From contig PEZR01000076.1 in NCBI GenBank assembly GCA_002773975.1, forward strand, positions 1-18,832: 18,832 nt of DNA, written 5' to 3'. Below the pieces are notes generated by a model. The model was not told where the DNA came from, did not search any database, and worked only from the letters and a program-made list of their open reading frames with translations. The position numbers were made by a program, and so were the translations under genes. This DNA is from Bdellovibrio sp. CG10_big_fil_rev_8_21_14_0_10_47_8. Lineage in GTDB: Bacteria; Bdellovibrionota; Bdellovibrionia; Bdellovibrionales; Bdellovibrionaceae. This document shows positions 6,795 through 16,049 of the stretch, piece after piece; position 1 is the first letter of the stretch; each line of letters opens with the position of its first letter.

Positions 6795-7328
6795 TCAATT
6801 CAGGTCGATGATGACCGAGCTTCCTTTATACTCAACGCTTTTCTGGATGGCGCCGGCCAGGACAGTGATGTCGACGTCTTTGATGCGTTCAAAGCTACTA
6901 AAGTCCACCTTGATTTTAGTGCCCACGGGATCTTTGGCGCAGCTCACGCTGAAGTTCGCTGCCCAATCCGAGTGTTTTCCCGAACCCTCTTCGCCCTTTT
7001 CAGGAACTTGGCCAATCAGGTCCTTGGTGAATTGACATTTCAAAGCTGGATCCATTTGCACTATTTTGCCGATGTCTTTTTCAAATCGCTCAGTCGCCTC
7101 GGCAGCCGCTTTTTTGTCCTTGGCTGTTCGAGGTTGATATTCAAAACCAAGAATGCCTTCTGCGGCTCCGAGGAACTCGATCTTTCCTTTGTTGGCATCA
7201 AAGGCAATCGCTAAACTTCCAGAGCCATGAACATGGGCCTCGTGTTCACGGTGTTTTTCATGTTTGGAATGTGAGTCCGCAAAAGCGGCCACGGAAAAAA
7301 GGGCGAAAGAAAAAATGATTTTTTTCAT
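6795..7328 (-). CDS. ZrgA/DUF2796-like periplasmic metal-binding protein
   Basis: The start MKKIIFSFALFSVAAFADSH gives a standard signal peptide cleaved near residue 18, followed at once by a histidine-rich stretch (HSKHEKHREHEAHVHGSG) expected to bind zinc. The body contains LAIAFD, then IEFLGAAEGILGFEYQPRTA, the hallmark of the DUF2796/ZrgA family, which in Vibrio supports zinc uptake. I chose the ATG at 7328 because AAAGGA lies about 8 bases upstream and the signal peptide begins there; a start at 7358 would add ten unrelated residues. In Vibrio the gene sits with an ABC transporter, but no transporter gene is next to it here. Its length of 177 residues suits the family. Confidence 0.75.
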   Translation of the reverse strand: MKKIIFSFALFSVAAFADSHSKHEKHREHEAHVHGSGSLAIAFDANKGKIEFLGAAEGILGFEYQPRTAKDKKAAAEATERFEKDIGKIVQMDPALKCQFTKDLIGQVPEKGEEGSGKHSDWAANFSVSCAKDPVGTKIKVDFSSFERIKDVDITVLAGAIQKSVEYKGSSVIIDLN

Positions 7329-7583
7329 GGGTGAAATCCTTTCGAGCAAGAGGTCCAAACCAATTCGAACAATGAAACTAGTCCAGTTCTAATTTCAAGG
7401 AAATCCCCAGAGTGGTCAATCTTGGATCAATAGATCAGGATTGGTGACGAAGTGACCTTGTCAGGGTGGGTTATTTTGACACGGGATCGGGTGGAAATCT
7501 TGCTGAAACCGCATACAGAACAGATCAGTTTGGCATCATCATTGCTAATAAATTGGGCGAACCCTTTCACAGGAGTGCAGGTG

Positions 7584-8246
7584 ATGATTTTCCTAAATCG
7601 TATTGAAGCGGGTGATTTACTCGCAGAAAAGTTGCTGAAATACAAATCCGAGGAGCCGGTCATATTGGCGTTGCCTCGTGGTGGGGTCCCTGTTGCTGCG
7701 AAAGTCGCACAAGCATTGGATGTTCCGCTTGAGGTCTTGGTGGTGCGAAAAATTGGCGCGCCATTCAACGTGGAGTTGGCAGTGGGCGCAATTTGCGAAG
7801 CCAGTGAGCCGACCTTTAGCGAAAGATTGATGTCGCGGGCGGGCCTGAGTTTGCGAGACCTGGTATCGACGGTGCAGTCAGAAGAAAAAGAAATTCAAAG
7901 ACAAATCCATGTATTTCGTGAAGGGCATCAGCTCCCAACATTGACCGGTCGGACCGTCATCATTGTCGACGATGGATTGGCCACGGGGGCAACTGTGTTG
8001 GCCGCGGTCAAATATTTGAAAAGGAAAAGAGCTCAGCGAATTGTGGTGGCGACACCCGTGGCTTCTGCCAGCTCAGCAAGATGCCTGAGGGGGCGTGTTC
8101 ATGAATTAATCGCCCTCGAAGAGCGAGAGGACCTGCGTGCCGTTGGAAACTGGTACGAAGATTTTTCTGCGGTGTCAGATCAAGAGGTCATTTTTCTTTT
8201 GCAAAGTCGTCGAGAAGAGCTGAAGGCAGTCAAAAGAACTCCCTAG
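7584..8246 (+). CDS. Phosphoribosyltransferase (type I PRTase fold)
   Basis: This 220-residue cytoplasmic protein has the PRPP-binding loop TVIIVDDGLATGATVLAA at about residues 124-141 and the N-terminal signature VILALPRGGVPVAAKVAQAL, followed by VLVVRKIGAPFNVELAVGAI. Together these are typical of the stand-alone COG1926-type phosphoribosyltransferases, whose substrate is often unknown. The ATG at 7584 is preferred because AGGAG (7571-7575) is correctly spaced; the frame is open upstream to 7452 but that part lacks family similarity. The gene converges with the rhomboid gene and the two stop codons share the four bases CTAG. It could serve purine or pyrimidine salvage; no substrate can be named from sequence. 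Confidence 0.82.
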   Translation: MIFLNRIEAGDLLAEKLLKYKSEEPVILALPRGGVPVAAKVAQALDVPLEVLVVRKIGAPFNVELAVGAICEASEPTFSERLMSRAGLSLRDLVSTVQSEEKEIQRQIHVFREGHQLPTLTGRTVIIVDDGLATGATVLAAVKYLKRKRAQRIVVATPVASASSARCLRGRVHELIALEEREDLRAVGNWYEDFSAVSDQEVIFLLQSRREELKAVKRTP

Positions 8247-8884
8247 CCAATAAACTGGAATCTCTTTCTTCGAAGATATAAAAAATAAAACAAAATGCCG
8301 GTCAGGGCTCCGCCCAAGTGAGCTCCGTGTCCGATCGGAAGTCCTCCGCCCTCGGCTTGCGCGATCAGGCCCCAAATATCCAATCCAATAAAGAGCAAGG
8401 CCCCCCACAGAGCAGGTATCGGAATCAAACCAAAGATCAATATTTTCTGTTTCGGAAAAAGCATGGAAAAAAGCAAAACCAAACCAGAGATCGCCCCCGA
8501 GGCCCCCAGTGCCGGAAGATCAGGCTCGCCGAGAATCCATGCTGAAACCAAACTGTGGCACAGCGAGCTCACGACAGCAGCCAGCAGATAGAATAAAAGA
8601 AATGTCTTTTTCCCCAGGACGGATTCGACAATCGGTCCAAAGCTATTGAGCACAAACATGTTGATAAAGATGTGGATCAACAGATTATGCGAAAATTCTG
8701 AAGTCAACAGGGTCCAAATACGCCCCTCGGTGAGGCCGGTCCAACTGACTAAAAAATTGTCCGCCATAAATATCAGCGAGCTTTCGCGGGTGGCCGCATG
8801 CCACAATATAAAAACGCCGATGTTGAGCGCGATGATCCAGGGAACGGATCCTGAAAATGAGTATCTTCGAAAAACTCTTGGCAA
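8243..8884 (-). CDS. Rhomboid-family intramembrane serine protease
   Basis: This 213-residue integral membrane protein has about six hydrophobic segments. The catalytic serine is in GASGAISG (S129) and the catalytic histidine in GHGAHLGGALTG (H189). The membrane-helix motif HIFINMFVL (H71, N75) that lines the active site is also present, so it should be an active protease cutting within or near membranes. I place the start at TTG 8884, giving MPRVFRRYSFSGSVPWIIAL just before the first helix with a purine-rich AAAGAAAGAG upstream. The frame is open to 9118, but those 78 extra residues are rich in K, S, C and R and look non-coding. No ATG exists near the true N-terminus. Confidence 0.83.
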   Translation of the reverse strand: MPRVFRRYSFSGSVPWIIALNIGVFILWHAATRESSLIFMADNFLVSWTGLTEGRIWTLLTSEFSHNLLIHIFINMFVLNSFGPIVESVLGKKTFLLFYLLAAVVSSLCHSLVSAWILGEPDLPALGASGAISGLVLLFSMLFPKQKILIFGLIPIPALWGALLFIGLDIWGLIAQAEGGGLPIGHGAHLGGALTGILFYFLYLRRKRFQFIG

Positions 8885-9118
8885 GGGGCAGCTCTTTCTT
8901 TGGATGTTTCTCTGTATGTCATACCGCGGAGAGCGGCTGGTTGAAATATTTTTTCTACATTTGCTCCAGGTGACACAACCAGGAAAAATTTTTGGGATAC
9001 AAACGAGATCACAAGAGGAGACTTTTTGAACCCCCTTATGGTCAGTTTGCCCCAGAGAAATCTTTCCGGAGCTCCCGCGAGCAATAAGTTTGAAAGCGGA
9101 ACAGAAAAACATTGGCAC

Positions 9119-9540
9119 AATTGATGCTCTTACAGTCTGGTATGTTCGATAGCAGCGATGCTAGTCAGAACTCAAGCGGGTGAAAATCCCGTCAACAGAA
9201 ATGTCCAGTGGCTGTTGTAGCCTGGATCACCTTGTGAGGTAAATCTTGCAGGGAAGCTGGTCGACAGAACTTCAGACAGATCGTGTTTGAGGTTGGCAAG
9301 TCGGCAGGTTGTAGCGAGAGCGAACATGCGAAGTTCACCAGTCAGCGAACGCAGGACGAGGGCGGGAGACTGGAGAAGAAGGCCGAGCCTGTGAACAGAG
9401 GCGAAGGCAGAATTGTTGGTGAAGGGCTGGACGGATGCAGCCAACAACTTTTTCAAGAGCGAGCAGACAACATGTCGGTCATGAGTTTTGATGAAAGCAC
9501 GGAACCTCTGAGAGGTCGGTGACACTCTCCGGTGTCAGCT
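9119..9540 (+). ncRNA. Structured RNA candidate resembling a group II-intron-like 5' domain
   Basis: A series of adjacent hairpins is visible. TAGCA-GCGA-TGCTA (about 9151-9164) has a GNRA tetraloop. GCGGG...CCCGT lies at about 9176-9192. CAACAG...CTGTTG (9193-9217) follows, then ACCT-TGTG-AGGT (about 9229-9240). TGACAC...GTGTCA lies near 9520-9538. The run GAACTCAAGCGGGTGAAAAT and the later TTGTAGCCTGGATCACC recall the 5' domain of some bacterial group II introns as I remember them. No reverse transcriptase follows, so it would be an orphan or a remnant. The hairpins are seen; the family link is a tentative memory match and needs a covariance-model search. Confidence 0.4.
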
Positions 9541-10007
9541 AAGGTGGTCTGAAAAGTCGGCAGCTTCGACGTTAAAAATCGGGGCGGTTGATTAAAACGG
9601 AACCACTGAGCCTTTCAGGGGGGCGGATAAGATCGATAAGGTCTGCAGAGCAGGGCATTGTTTATTCAATGAATACTGTCCCGCTCTGATAGAACGAGGA
9701 TCTTTGGGGGAAGATCTTCCCTGATGTCAAAAGTCAGAGGAGATTTGAATGGAACGTGTTTGGGTGTGAAAGCTCAAACGCCGCGGATGAATCCAACTTT
9801 CGACTGTCTGTGAATGCTCGGAGAGAAGCTTAAACAGAGTCAGGAGAAGGGAATGCTTCATTTGTTTTTCCACCTCTCGAGCTGCTCTGGGGAAATCCCA
9901 ACGGGCAGTTCCAAACATCTGGTGGCGGAGTCGTCTGTGATTGTATCTTTTTTGGTCAATCGCAGGCGCGCCACCACTGGATGACTTTTTTTAGACTGGG
10001 AGGTTTT
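9541..10007. other. Gene-free stretch with inverted repeats, possibly decayed mobile DNA
   Basis: No convincing gene is seen. GTGGTCTGAAAA (from 9545) faces AAAACGGAACCAC (to about 9606), an imperfect GTGGT...ACCAC inverted pair that recalls IS21-type terminal repeats. AGAGCAGGG (9647-9655) opposes CCCGCTCT (9680-9687), and GATCTT (9699-9704) opposes AAGATC (9711-9716). A 63-codon minus-strand frame at 9727-9918 has no ribosome binding site and no recognisable motif. The end of the stretch must hold the promoter of the CBS-domain gene, but I see no clear one. Confidence 0.35.
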
Positions 10008-10481
10008 ATGCCTATTTCAAATCTCTGTTCGGATAAAATAATTACTGTGGAAAAACGAGCGACATTAAAAAGAGCCGCACAATTGATGAAAGAGCATCAT
10101 GTCGGAAGTCTTGTGGTGGTTGGACTCAGCGGAAAAAATAAACCTCTAGGAATCCTCACCGACAGAGACATCGTTCTGACAGTTGTCGCGGAGGGCTTGC
10201 CTTTTGACACCCCCGTGGAAGAGGTGATGTCTCCGAAAGTCATCACCGTGCATGACAGCGATGGCATCGCTGAAGTTGCTGATAAGATGCAAGAAGAAGG
10301 AGTGCGCCGTATGGTCGTTGTCGATGATTCTGGCTTGGCATGTGGAATGGTTTCATCGGACGATATTTTACAACTGATGGCGCGTGAGCTGAATGCCCTC
10401 GGAAATCTAGTTCAACGGCAACTTCAAAATGAAAAATCATACCGAGACACCAGCGAGCAAGATCGACCCATTCTTTTTTAA
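10008..10481 (+). CDS. Tandem CBS-domain protein
   Basis: This 157-residue cytoplasmic protein consists of two CBS repeats, roughly residues 5-65 and 75-130. Repeat 1 contains ITVEKRATLKRAAQLMKEHH, then VGSLVVV and LGILTDRDIV. Repeat 2 contains MSPKVITVHDSDGIAEVADK, then GVRRMVVVDD and GMVSSDDIL. Such pairs form a Bateman module that binds adenine nucleotides and acts as an energy or ligand sensor. There is no attached enzyme or transporter domain. The ATG at 10008 is preferred to one at 9981 because GGGAGG (9998-10003) is ideally placed. The gene is convergent with the transglycosylase gene, 20 bp apart. Its partner protein is unknown. Confidence 0.85.
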   Translation: MPISNLCSDKIITVEKRATLKRAAQLMKEHHVGSLVVVGLSGKNKPLGILTDRDIVLTVVAEGLPFDTPVEEVMSPKVITVHDSDGIAEVADKMQEEGVRRMVVVDDSGLACGMVSSDDILQLMARELNALGNLVQRQLQNEKSYRDTSEQDRPILF

Positions 10482-10501
10482 CGAAAACTGAGCTCTGGGT
10501 T

Positions 10502-11314
10502 CTACTGACAAAAGGGCAATGATTTTGTCATCGCTGCGATCTGAGTAATCTTCTGGTATTTGCCACCACTTTTGATCACCGCCCAATAGGCCCCACTGTC
10601 GATCGTAATACGGTGGTATTTCTGCAATTGACGCTCTAAAATTAAAAGCCCACAGCGCAGATTTTTTTGCGGATTGAGAATCGTTTTTCTGGCATCCGTC
10701 ACTGCCAACGAGCGATCCAGGTTCCAATTGAATTCGCAGCGTGGCATCCACTGGATGTCTTGGTAAGAGAGCTGGAGCAGGCCCTCGCTATAAACCGCTT
10801 GCCCGGTGATGGCATCTCTTCCCATAGTTGTTTCTTTGTATCTCATCAATGGATCATAGTTGCTTTCAAACTTGGACATGGCGGACACGAGCATTCCCCA
10901 GAAATTGATCTTTTGATATTTTTCCAGGGAACTGTATTTAGGACAAAACGTTCCGATGTCATCCGCCCCATCCAGCAAAGAGAAGGTCTCATTTTCAATG
11001 ACCGAAAAAACATACTTGGACCATTGAGATTTTTCAGCGTTGTTGGTGACTTCCCAACTCAGGGGTGAGTATGGGGTTTCTGGTTCAGGTGTTGGTGTTT
11101 CCGGCTCCGACTGATTGGGGGGCTCGGGTGGATCAGCGGGACCTAGGTCGGGCGTGCTTTCACCTACATTGCTGGACTCATCGCTGCTGCCCACCGTTGA
11201 AAAGGAAGAATTTGACGAACAAGCTGACAAACAGAGGGCCAGACCAAGAGCTAAGAGCTTTGAGAATGATTGAGGGCTGAAATGGAGAGGATAGTCACTG
11301 ATCCGACCTGCCAT
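10502..11314 (-). CDS. Lipoprotein lytic transglycosylase-like protein (SLT fold)
   Basis: The 270-residue protein has a signal peptide with lipobox LSAC (C32), so it should be a lipid-anchored envelope protein. A proline-, serine- and glutamate-rich linker spans about residues 33-85. The C-terminal domain shows the lytic transglycosylase pattern: AMSKFESNYDP with likely catalytic glutamate E150, then YSEGLLQLSYQD corresponding to the GLMQI-like motif. It would cleave the glycan strands of peptidoglycan at the outer membrane or periplasmic face. The start has AAGGA six bases upstream of the ATG. Homologues are common in Bdellovibrionota, in keeping with the rest of the window. The domain is short and divergent, so the family call is good but not certain. 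Confidence 0.75.
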   Translation of the reverse strand: MAGRISDYPLHFSPQSFSKLLALGLALCLSACSSNSSFSTVGSSDESSNVGESTPDLGPADPPEPPNQSEPETPTPEPETPYSPLSWEVTNNAEKSQWSKYVFSVIENETFSLLDGADDIGTFCPKYSSLEKYQKINFWGMLVSAMSKFESNYDPLMRYKETTMGRDAITGQAVYSEGLLQLSYQDIQWMPRCEFNWNLDRSLAVTDARKTILNPQKNLRCGLLILERQLQKYHRITIDSGAYWAVIKSGGKYQKITQIAAMTKSLPFCQ

Positions 11315-11628
11315 GCTTAATCCTTCAGCAAAAGAGAGACCTTAATTGGTGATTTCTGGTCGGTAGGAATGCCGTAAAACTCAATCCAGGAGCCAAAATT
11401 CAGGGATTTTGTCTAGATCTTGAAGTTGTCGAATTTTGCGGCGAAACCATGAAAACTTTGCTTGCGTCGATATTTATGAGCCGGGACAAAACCGGGCCTA
11501 GGTGTTCAGGAGTTCACAGGGGTTAATCACTCAGATCGCATATGTTGGTTATGGGGGACCTTTTCAGTGGTCTTAAAATTGAAGTGAGCCTGGGGGTACT
11601 GAAACTGACTTTATCAAAGGATTTATTG

Positions 11629-12114
11629 ATGCTTCTCCGATCAGCACTGGCAATGACATTTGTTTTATTTTTTGCGGTCAGCCCCAGCCAGGCTGCAGCC
11701 AAAGTGTCCAATGAATCCATCATCATCAGTTTCAATGACTGGAAGATGGAAAAAACTCAGGTGGCTCAGCAGCAGATTGCCTCTGTAAGGGCCCAGCAAG
11801 CCAGGTACCGAACAGCTGGGCAAAAGACTCAGCTCAATGAGCTGGACAAACAACTCTCGCAGCTGCAGTGGAACCTGGACGTCGCCAACGATCTATCCAT
11901 TGCCGATTACCTCGCTCTTTATCTATCACGGCAAACATCCCCAGATCGCTTTAAGCAGGCGGCCGCCAGAATGACCACCAAAGAGGTCGCTGACTTGATG
12001 GAAGCTTACTCCCTTTCCATGGGGGTCGGTTCGCCCGAAGAACGAGCATTCACCGCCAGTTCGTCCCCCTTCCCCTCTTTGCCAGCTCAAGCTTCAGAGC
12101 AAAAAGGCCCCTAA
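11629..12114 (+). CDS. Small exported protein of unknown function
   Basis: The 161-residue product begins MLLRSALAMTFVLFFAVSPS and has a signal peptide probably cut after SQA near residue 22. The mature part is mainly helical and glutamine-rich (about residues 45-90: QVAQQQIASVRAQQARYRTA, then LNELDKQLSQLQWNLDVAND), likely a coiled coil, followed by a helical MTTKEVADLMEAYSLSMG segment. The ATG at 11629 has AAAGGA seven bases upstream; an upstream in-frame ATG at 11542 would put 29 residues before the signal peptide. It lies 190 bp before groES and is probably a separate unit. No family is recognised; a periplasmic role is inferred from the signal peptide. Confidence 0.65.
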   Translation: MLLRSALAMTFVLFFAVSPSQAAAKVSNESIIISFNDWKMEKTQVAQQQIASVRAQQARYRTAGQKTQLNELDKQLSQLQWNLDVANDLSIADYLALYLSRQTSPDRFKQAAARMTTKEVADLMEAYSLSMGVGSPEERAFTASSSPFPSLPAQASEQKGP

Positions 12115-12163
12115 TTTAGTCCCGAGTCTCTTTGTCCATTTTGGGTTTTTTTATGGGATTACC

Positions 12164-12191
12164 TTGACAGTCATAGTCCCCCCTCCATATT
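12164..12191 (+). promoter_or_regulatory. Probable groESL promoter (sigma-70-like, with heat-shock-like bases)
   Basis: TTGACA at 12164-12169 is followed by a 16-bp spacer and CATATT at 12186-12191, about 114 bp before the groES start. The longer view, CTTGACA then a run of C and TCCATAT, also resembles the heat-shock sigma-32 pattern. No CIRCE inverted repeat is seen, so HrcA control is not supported by this sequence. Confidence 0.5.
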
Positions 12192-12304
12192 CATTCCGCT
12201 TACAGTTAAAGCGAAGCGCGTAGGTGCGCCTTCGAATATTTAAGACACAAATGACACAGGCGGGCATCCGAAGCGAAGCTCCCTGTCAACCAGGAGGAAA
12301 ATGT

Positions 12305-12607
12305 ATGGCTAAAAATGAATTCGGCGTACGCCCACTGCACGATCGCATTTTGGTTCGTCGCATGGCTGAAGAGGACAAAACCGCAGGTGGTTTGTTCATC
12401 CCCGATACGGCAAAAGAAAAACCTCAAAAAGGTGAAATCGTTGCGACCGGCAAAGGCCGAGTGACTGAAGACGGAAAAACTCTCCCGTTGGAAGTAAAAG
12501 CCGGAGATAAAATTCTTTTCAGCAAATACGCTGGCACTGAATTGAAGCTGGATGGCAGCGAATACCTGATGATGCGCGAAGAAGACATTCTCGGCATTTT
12601 TAACTAA
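12305..12607 (+). CDS. groES: Co-chaperonin GroES (Cpn10)
   Basis: This 100-residue protein is the lid of the GroEL folding chamber. The N-terminus VRPLHDRILVRR, the mobile-loop region EEDKTAGGLFIPDTAKEKPQ (about residues 21-40) and the later GEIVATGKGR and GDKILFSKYAGTE segments are standard GroES. The length is typical. The ATG at 12305 has a strong AGGAGG just upstream; the open frame reaching to 12224 is not needed. It is first in an operon with groEL, 46 bp apart, and lies downstream of a clear promoter. Nothing unusual is visible. Confidence 0.97.
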   Translation: MAKNEFGVRPLHDRILVRRMAEEDKTAGGLFIPDTAKEKPQKGEIVATGKGRVTEDGKTLPLEVKAGDKILFSKYAGTELKLDGSEYLMMREEDILGIFN

Positions 12608-12653
12608 GACGAAAATTATTAATTATTTTAACTAACTCTGAAGGAGTCAAAAA

Positions 12654-14297
<1,644 letters not shown>

Positions 14298-14335
14298 TTC
14301 ATCAACGCTCAAGCAATCTCCATTTGTCGAGATTC

Positions 14336-14371
14336 AAAAAGCCTCAGTTGAAAAACTGGGGCTTTTTTTTT
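14336..14371. terminator. Bidirectional rho-independent terminator between groEL and a convergent gene
   Basis: GCCTCAGTT (14341-14349) pairs with AACTGGGGC (14354-14362, one G-T pair), closed by a GAAA loop and followed by nine T residues. Five A residues precede it, so it can also end the minus-strand gene that stops at 14379. Confidence 0.8.
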
Positions 14372-14378
14372 GCTTAAA

Positions 14379-15971
14379 TTAAAATAGATATTCAATACCA
14401 CCAGCGACGGTGGTGAGGGTGTGGCTGGCGGAAGACGCGCTGTTTGCGCGAGAGCCTGTTCCTGAAAAACTGGCGCTGTAAAGATCGTACATGACTTCAC
14501 CACGAATATTGGTGTGCTCTTTCCATCGATAGACACCAAAAGCCGAGAAAGTGGTAATTTTAGCCGAGGACGAAGATCCCGAGGCAACAGGTGACTCCCC
14601 AACGCTTGCATTGAGATAGTACATCAGCTTGGCTCCAATATCGATGGGGGTCACGTCGGAAACAGGAAAGGACCCGGCAATTCCAAAACAGAGCCCGCCA
14701 AAATCCAAGGATGTATAGGCCGTGGGGGAGCTGGTATCCACAGTCGACGAGAATTTTGAATAACCCAAGAGACCCTGAAGTTTAGGTCCAAAAAAATTGT
14801 CCTCTAGTAAAAAATTATAGCCACCCTGAACTGACGTCAGCATGGATGAAACGCTGACTTTGCTCGGTGAGGACCCAGGATAGGCATTGTCTAAGCTCAA
14901 GACATATTGTTTTAGCCCTATGCCCATAAACCATCTGGTGGTGAGCCATAGTTCTCCGTCCACATGAATTGATGGAGTGAATGTGCTGCTGGCATTGACG
15001 GATCCGACTGAGTTTAGCGTGTTATTGATGGTGTAGGTTCCAATTCCCAACAGAACGCCCAATTTACCAAAGGTTGGTGTATTTTCTGGAACCCATTCCC
15101 GTGCGTTGTTCCCCAGGCTGACTTGGTTATCAGGTCGATCGGTGAGGCCGCCGGCCAGTTTGCCATCGGCGGTTTTCGGTGTGTCTGGATATGCCACAAA
15201 CTCTACCGGCATTAACTTCATTCCTGGCTGAACGACGTTTTCAGTTCTTTCTAAAATGATGGAAGCAAAGCTGAGAGATTCATCCACCTTATCGACCTTG
15301 AGTCGTCCAATAATTTCCTTTTCAGCACTGACAATAAATTTAAATCGTGGGTGTCTGGTGATTTTGATGACCTGAATGACTGAGATTTCTTGCCCATCTC
15401 GAATTCCGGCTTGGGTGCCGATGTTAATGGTGACCTGTTGGCCACGCCGGCTGAGAATAATCCCTGAATACGGGATTTTAGATTTCAGTTTACGGTACAT
15501 TTCTTCGACTTGGATCTGGACTTCGCTGAGCTCAAAACCTGAAAAATCTTGCAGAGTTTCTTGCGCTAGAAGCAATCCATCTTTCCCTGAAAATAGACTG
15601 ACCTTGATTGAGATTCCACGAGGACCTTTTGTCAGCCTTGATGTGAACAAAACATCGGCGTGGGCCTTGGCCAGAGCTGATTTTACAAGAGTTGCATTGT
15701 CTTCGTATTCTTCGGGTGTATTTTTAATTTCTGTCGGCCAAGAGTTGAGCTCCCATTGGCGATCTGATCGCACCAATGCCTCGAGTTGAGAGGTCAAGGG
15801 TCTTGCATAGATGCCGGAAACATTATCGACCGCGGGCGCAACTGCCGCGGATTTTATTGAAAGATAATCATCAACTGAACTTTTCAGAACTGTGTTCTGA
15901 ATATTGCTCTGGGCGAAGGTCCTGAAGCTCACCAGCAATATCAAGACGAAAAGTCGGATGAATTGATTCAT
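14379..15971 (-). CDS. Outer-membrane beta-barrel protein with periplasmic N-terminal domain
   Basis: The 530-residue protein starts MNQFIRLFVLILLVSFRTFA with a signal peptide probably cut after AFAQ near residue 21. Residues about 25-160 form a mixed domain. Residues about 165-255 (RRGQQVTINIGTQAGIRDGQ, then ISVIQVIKI and GRLKVDKVDESLSF) recall the C-terminal fold of FlgT-like proteins. From about residue 300 alternating aromatic and small residues (KLGVLLGIGTYTINNTLNSV, WLTTRWFMGIGLKQY, FGVYRWKEHTNIRGEVMYDL) suggest a beta-barrel, and the protein ends in GGIEYLF, the terminal phenylalanine expected by the outer-membrane assembly machinery. It diverges from the other barrel gene at 16050. 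Function is unknown. Confidence 0.7.
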   Translation of the reverse strand: MNQFIRLFVLILLVSFRTFAQSNIQNTVLKSSVDDYLSIKSAAVAPAVDNVSGIYARPLTSQLEALVRSDRQWELNSWPTEIKNTPEEYEDNATLVKSALAKAHADVLFTSRLTKGPRGISIKVSLFSGKDGLLLAQETLQDFSGFELSEVQIQVEEMYRKLKSKIPYSGIILSRRGQQVTINIGTQAGIRDGQEISVIQVIKITRHPRFKFIVSAEKEIIGRLKVDKVDESLSFASIILERTENVVQPGMKLMPVEFVAYPDTPKTADGKLAGGLTDRPDNQVSLGNNAREWVPENTPTFGKLGVLLGIGTYTINNTLNSVGSVNASSTFTPSIHVDGELWLTTRWFMGIGLKQYVLSLDNAYPGSSPSKVSVSSMLTSVQGGYNFLLEDNFFGPKLQGLLGYSKFSSTVDTSSPTAYTSLDFGGLCFGIAGSFPVSDVTPIDIGAKLMYYLNASVGESPVASGSSSSAKITTFSAFGVYRWKEHTNIRGEVMYDLYSASFSGTGSRANSASSASHTLTTVAGGIEYLF

Positions 15972-16049
15972 ATAGAGTCATTATGATCTCTCTCGACAAG
16001 ACGGTCAAATTCTCTTCAAGAGATCTGATAAATTCTCCGAAAAACAACT
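15972..16049. promoter_or_regulatory. 78-bp divergent intergenic region between two barrel genes
   Basis: Both outer-membrane protein genes start here in opposite directions, so their promoters must lie in or near these 78 bases, possibly overlapping the first codons. A CATAAT box on the minus strand close to the 15971 start is the only -10-like element seen. Neither gene has a strong ribosome binding site. Confidence 0.3.

Noticed and set aside
8885..9118. N-terminal extension of the rhomboid frame and the overlapping minus frame at 8773-9120
   Set aside because: The residues look non-coding and lie outside the rhomboid fold; a TTG start at 8884 fits better.
9172..9525. 117-codon minus-strand frame in the gene-free region
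   Set aside because: Its sequence lies over the hairpin-rich stretch, has no ribosome site and no recognisable domain; better explained as an RNA-like region.
9727..9918. 63-codon minus-strand frame
   Set aside because: No Shine-Dalgarno sequence, no motif and no operon context; kept only as a note in the gene-free stretch.
12121..12304. CIRCE operator before groES
   Set aside because: No TTAGCACTC/GAGTGCTAA-type inverted repeat is present.
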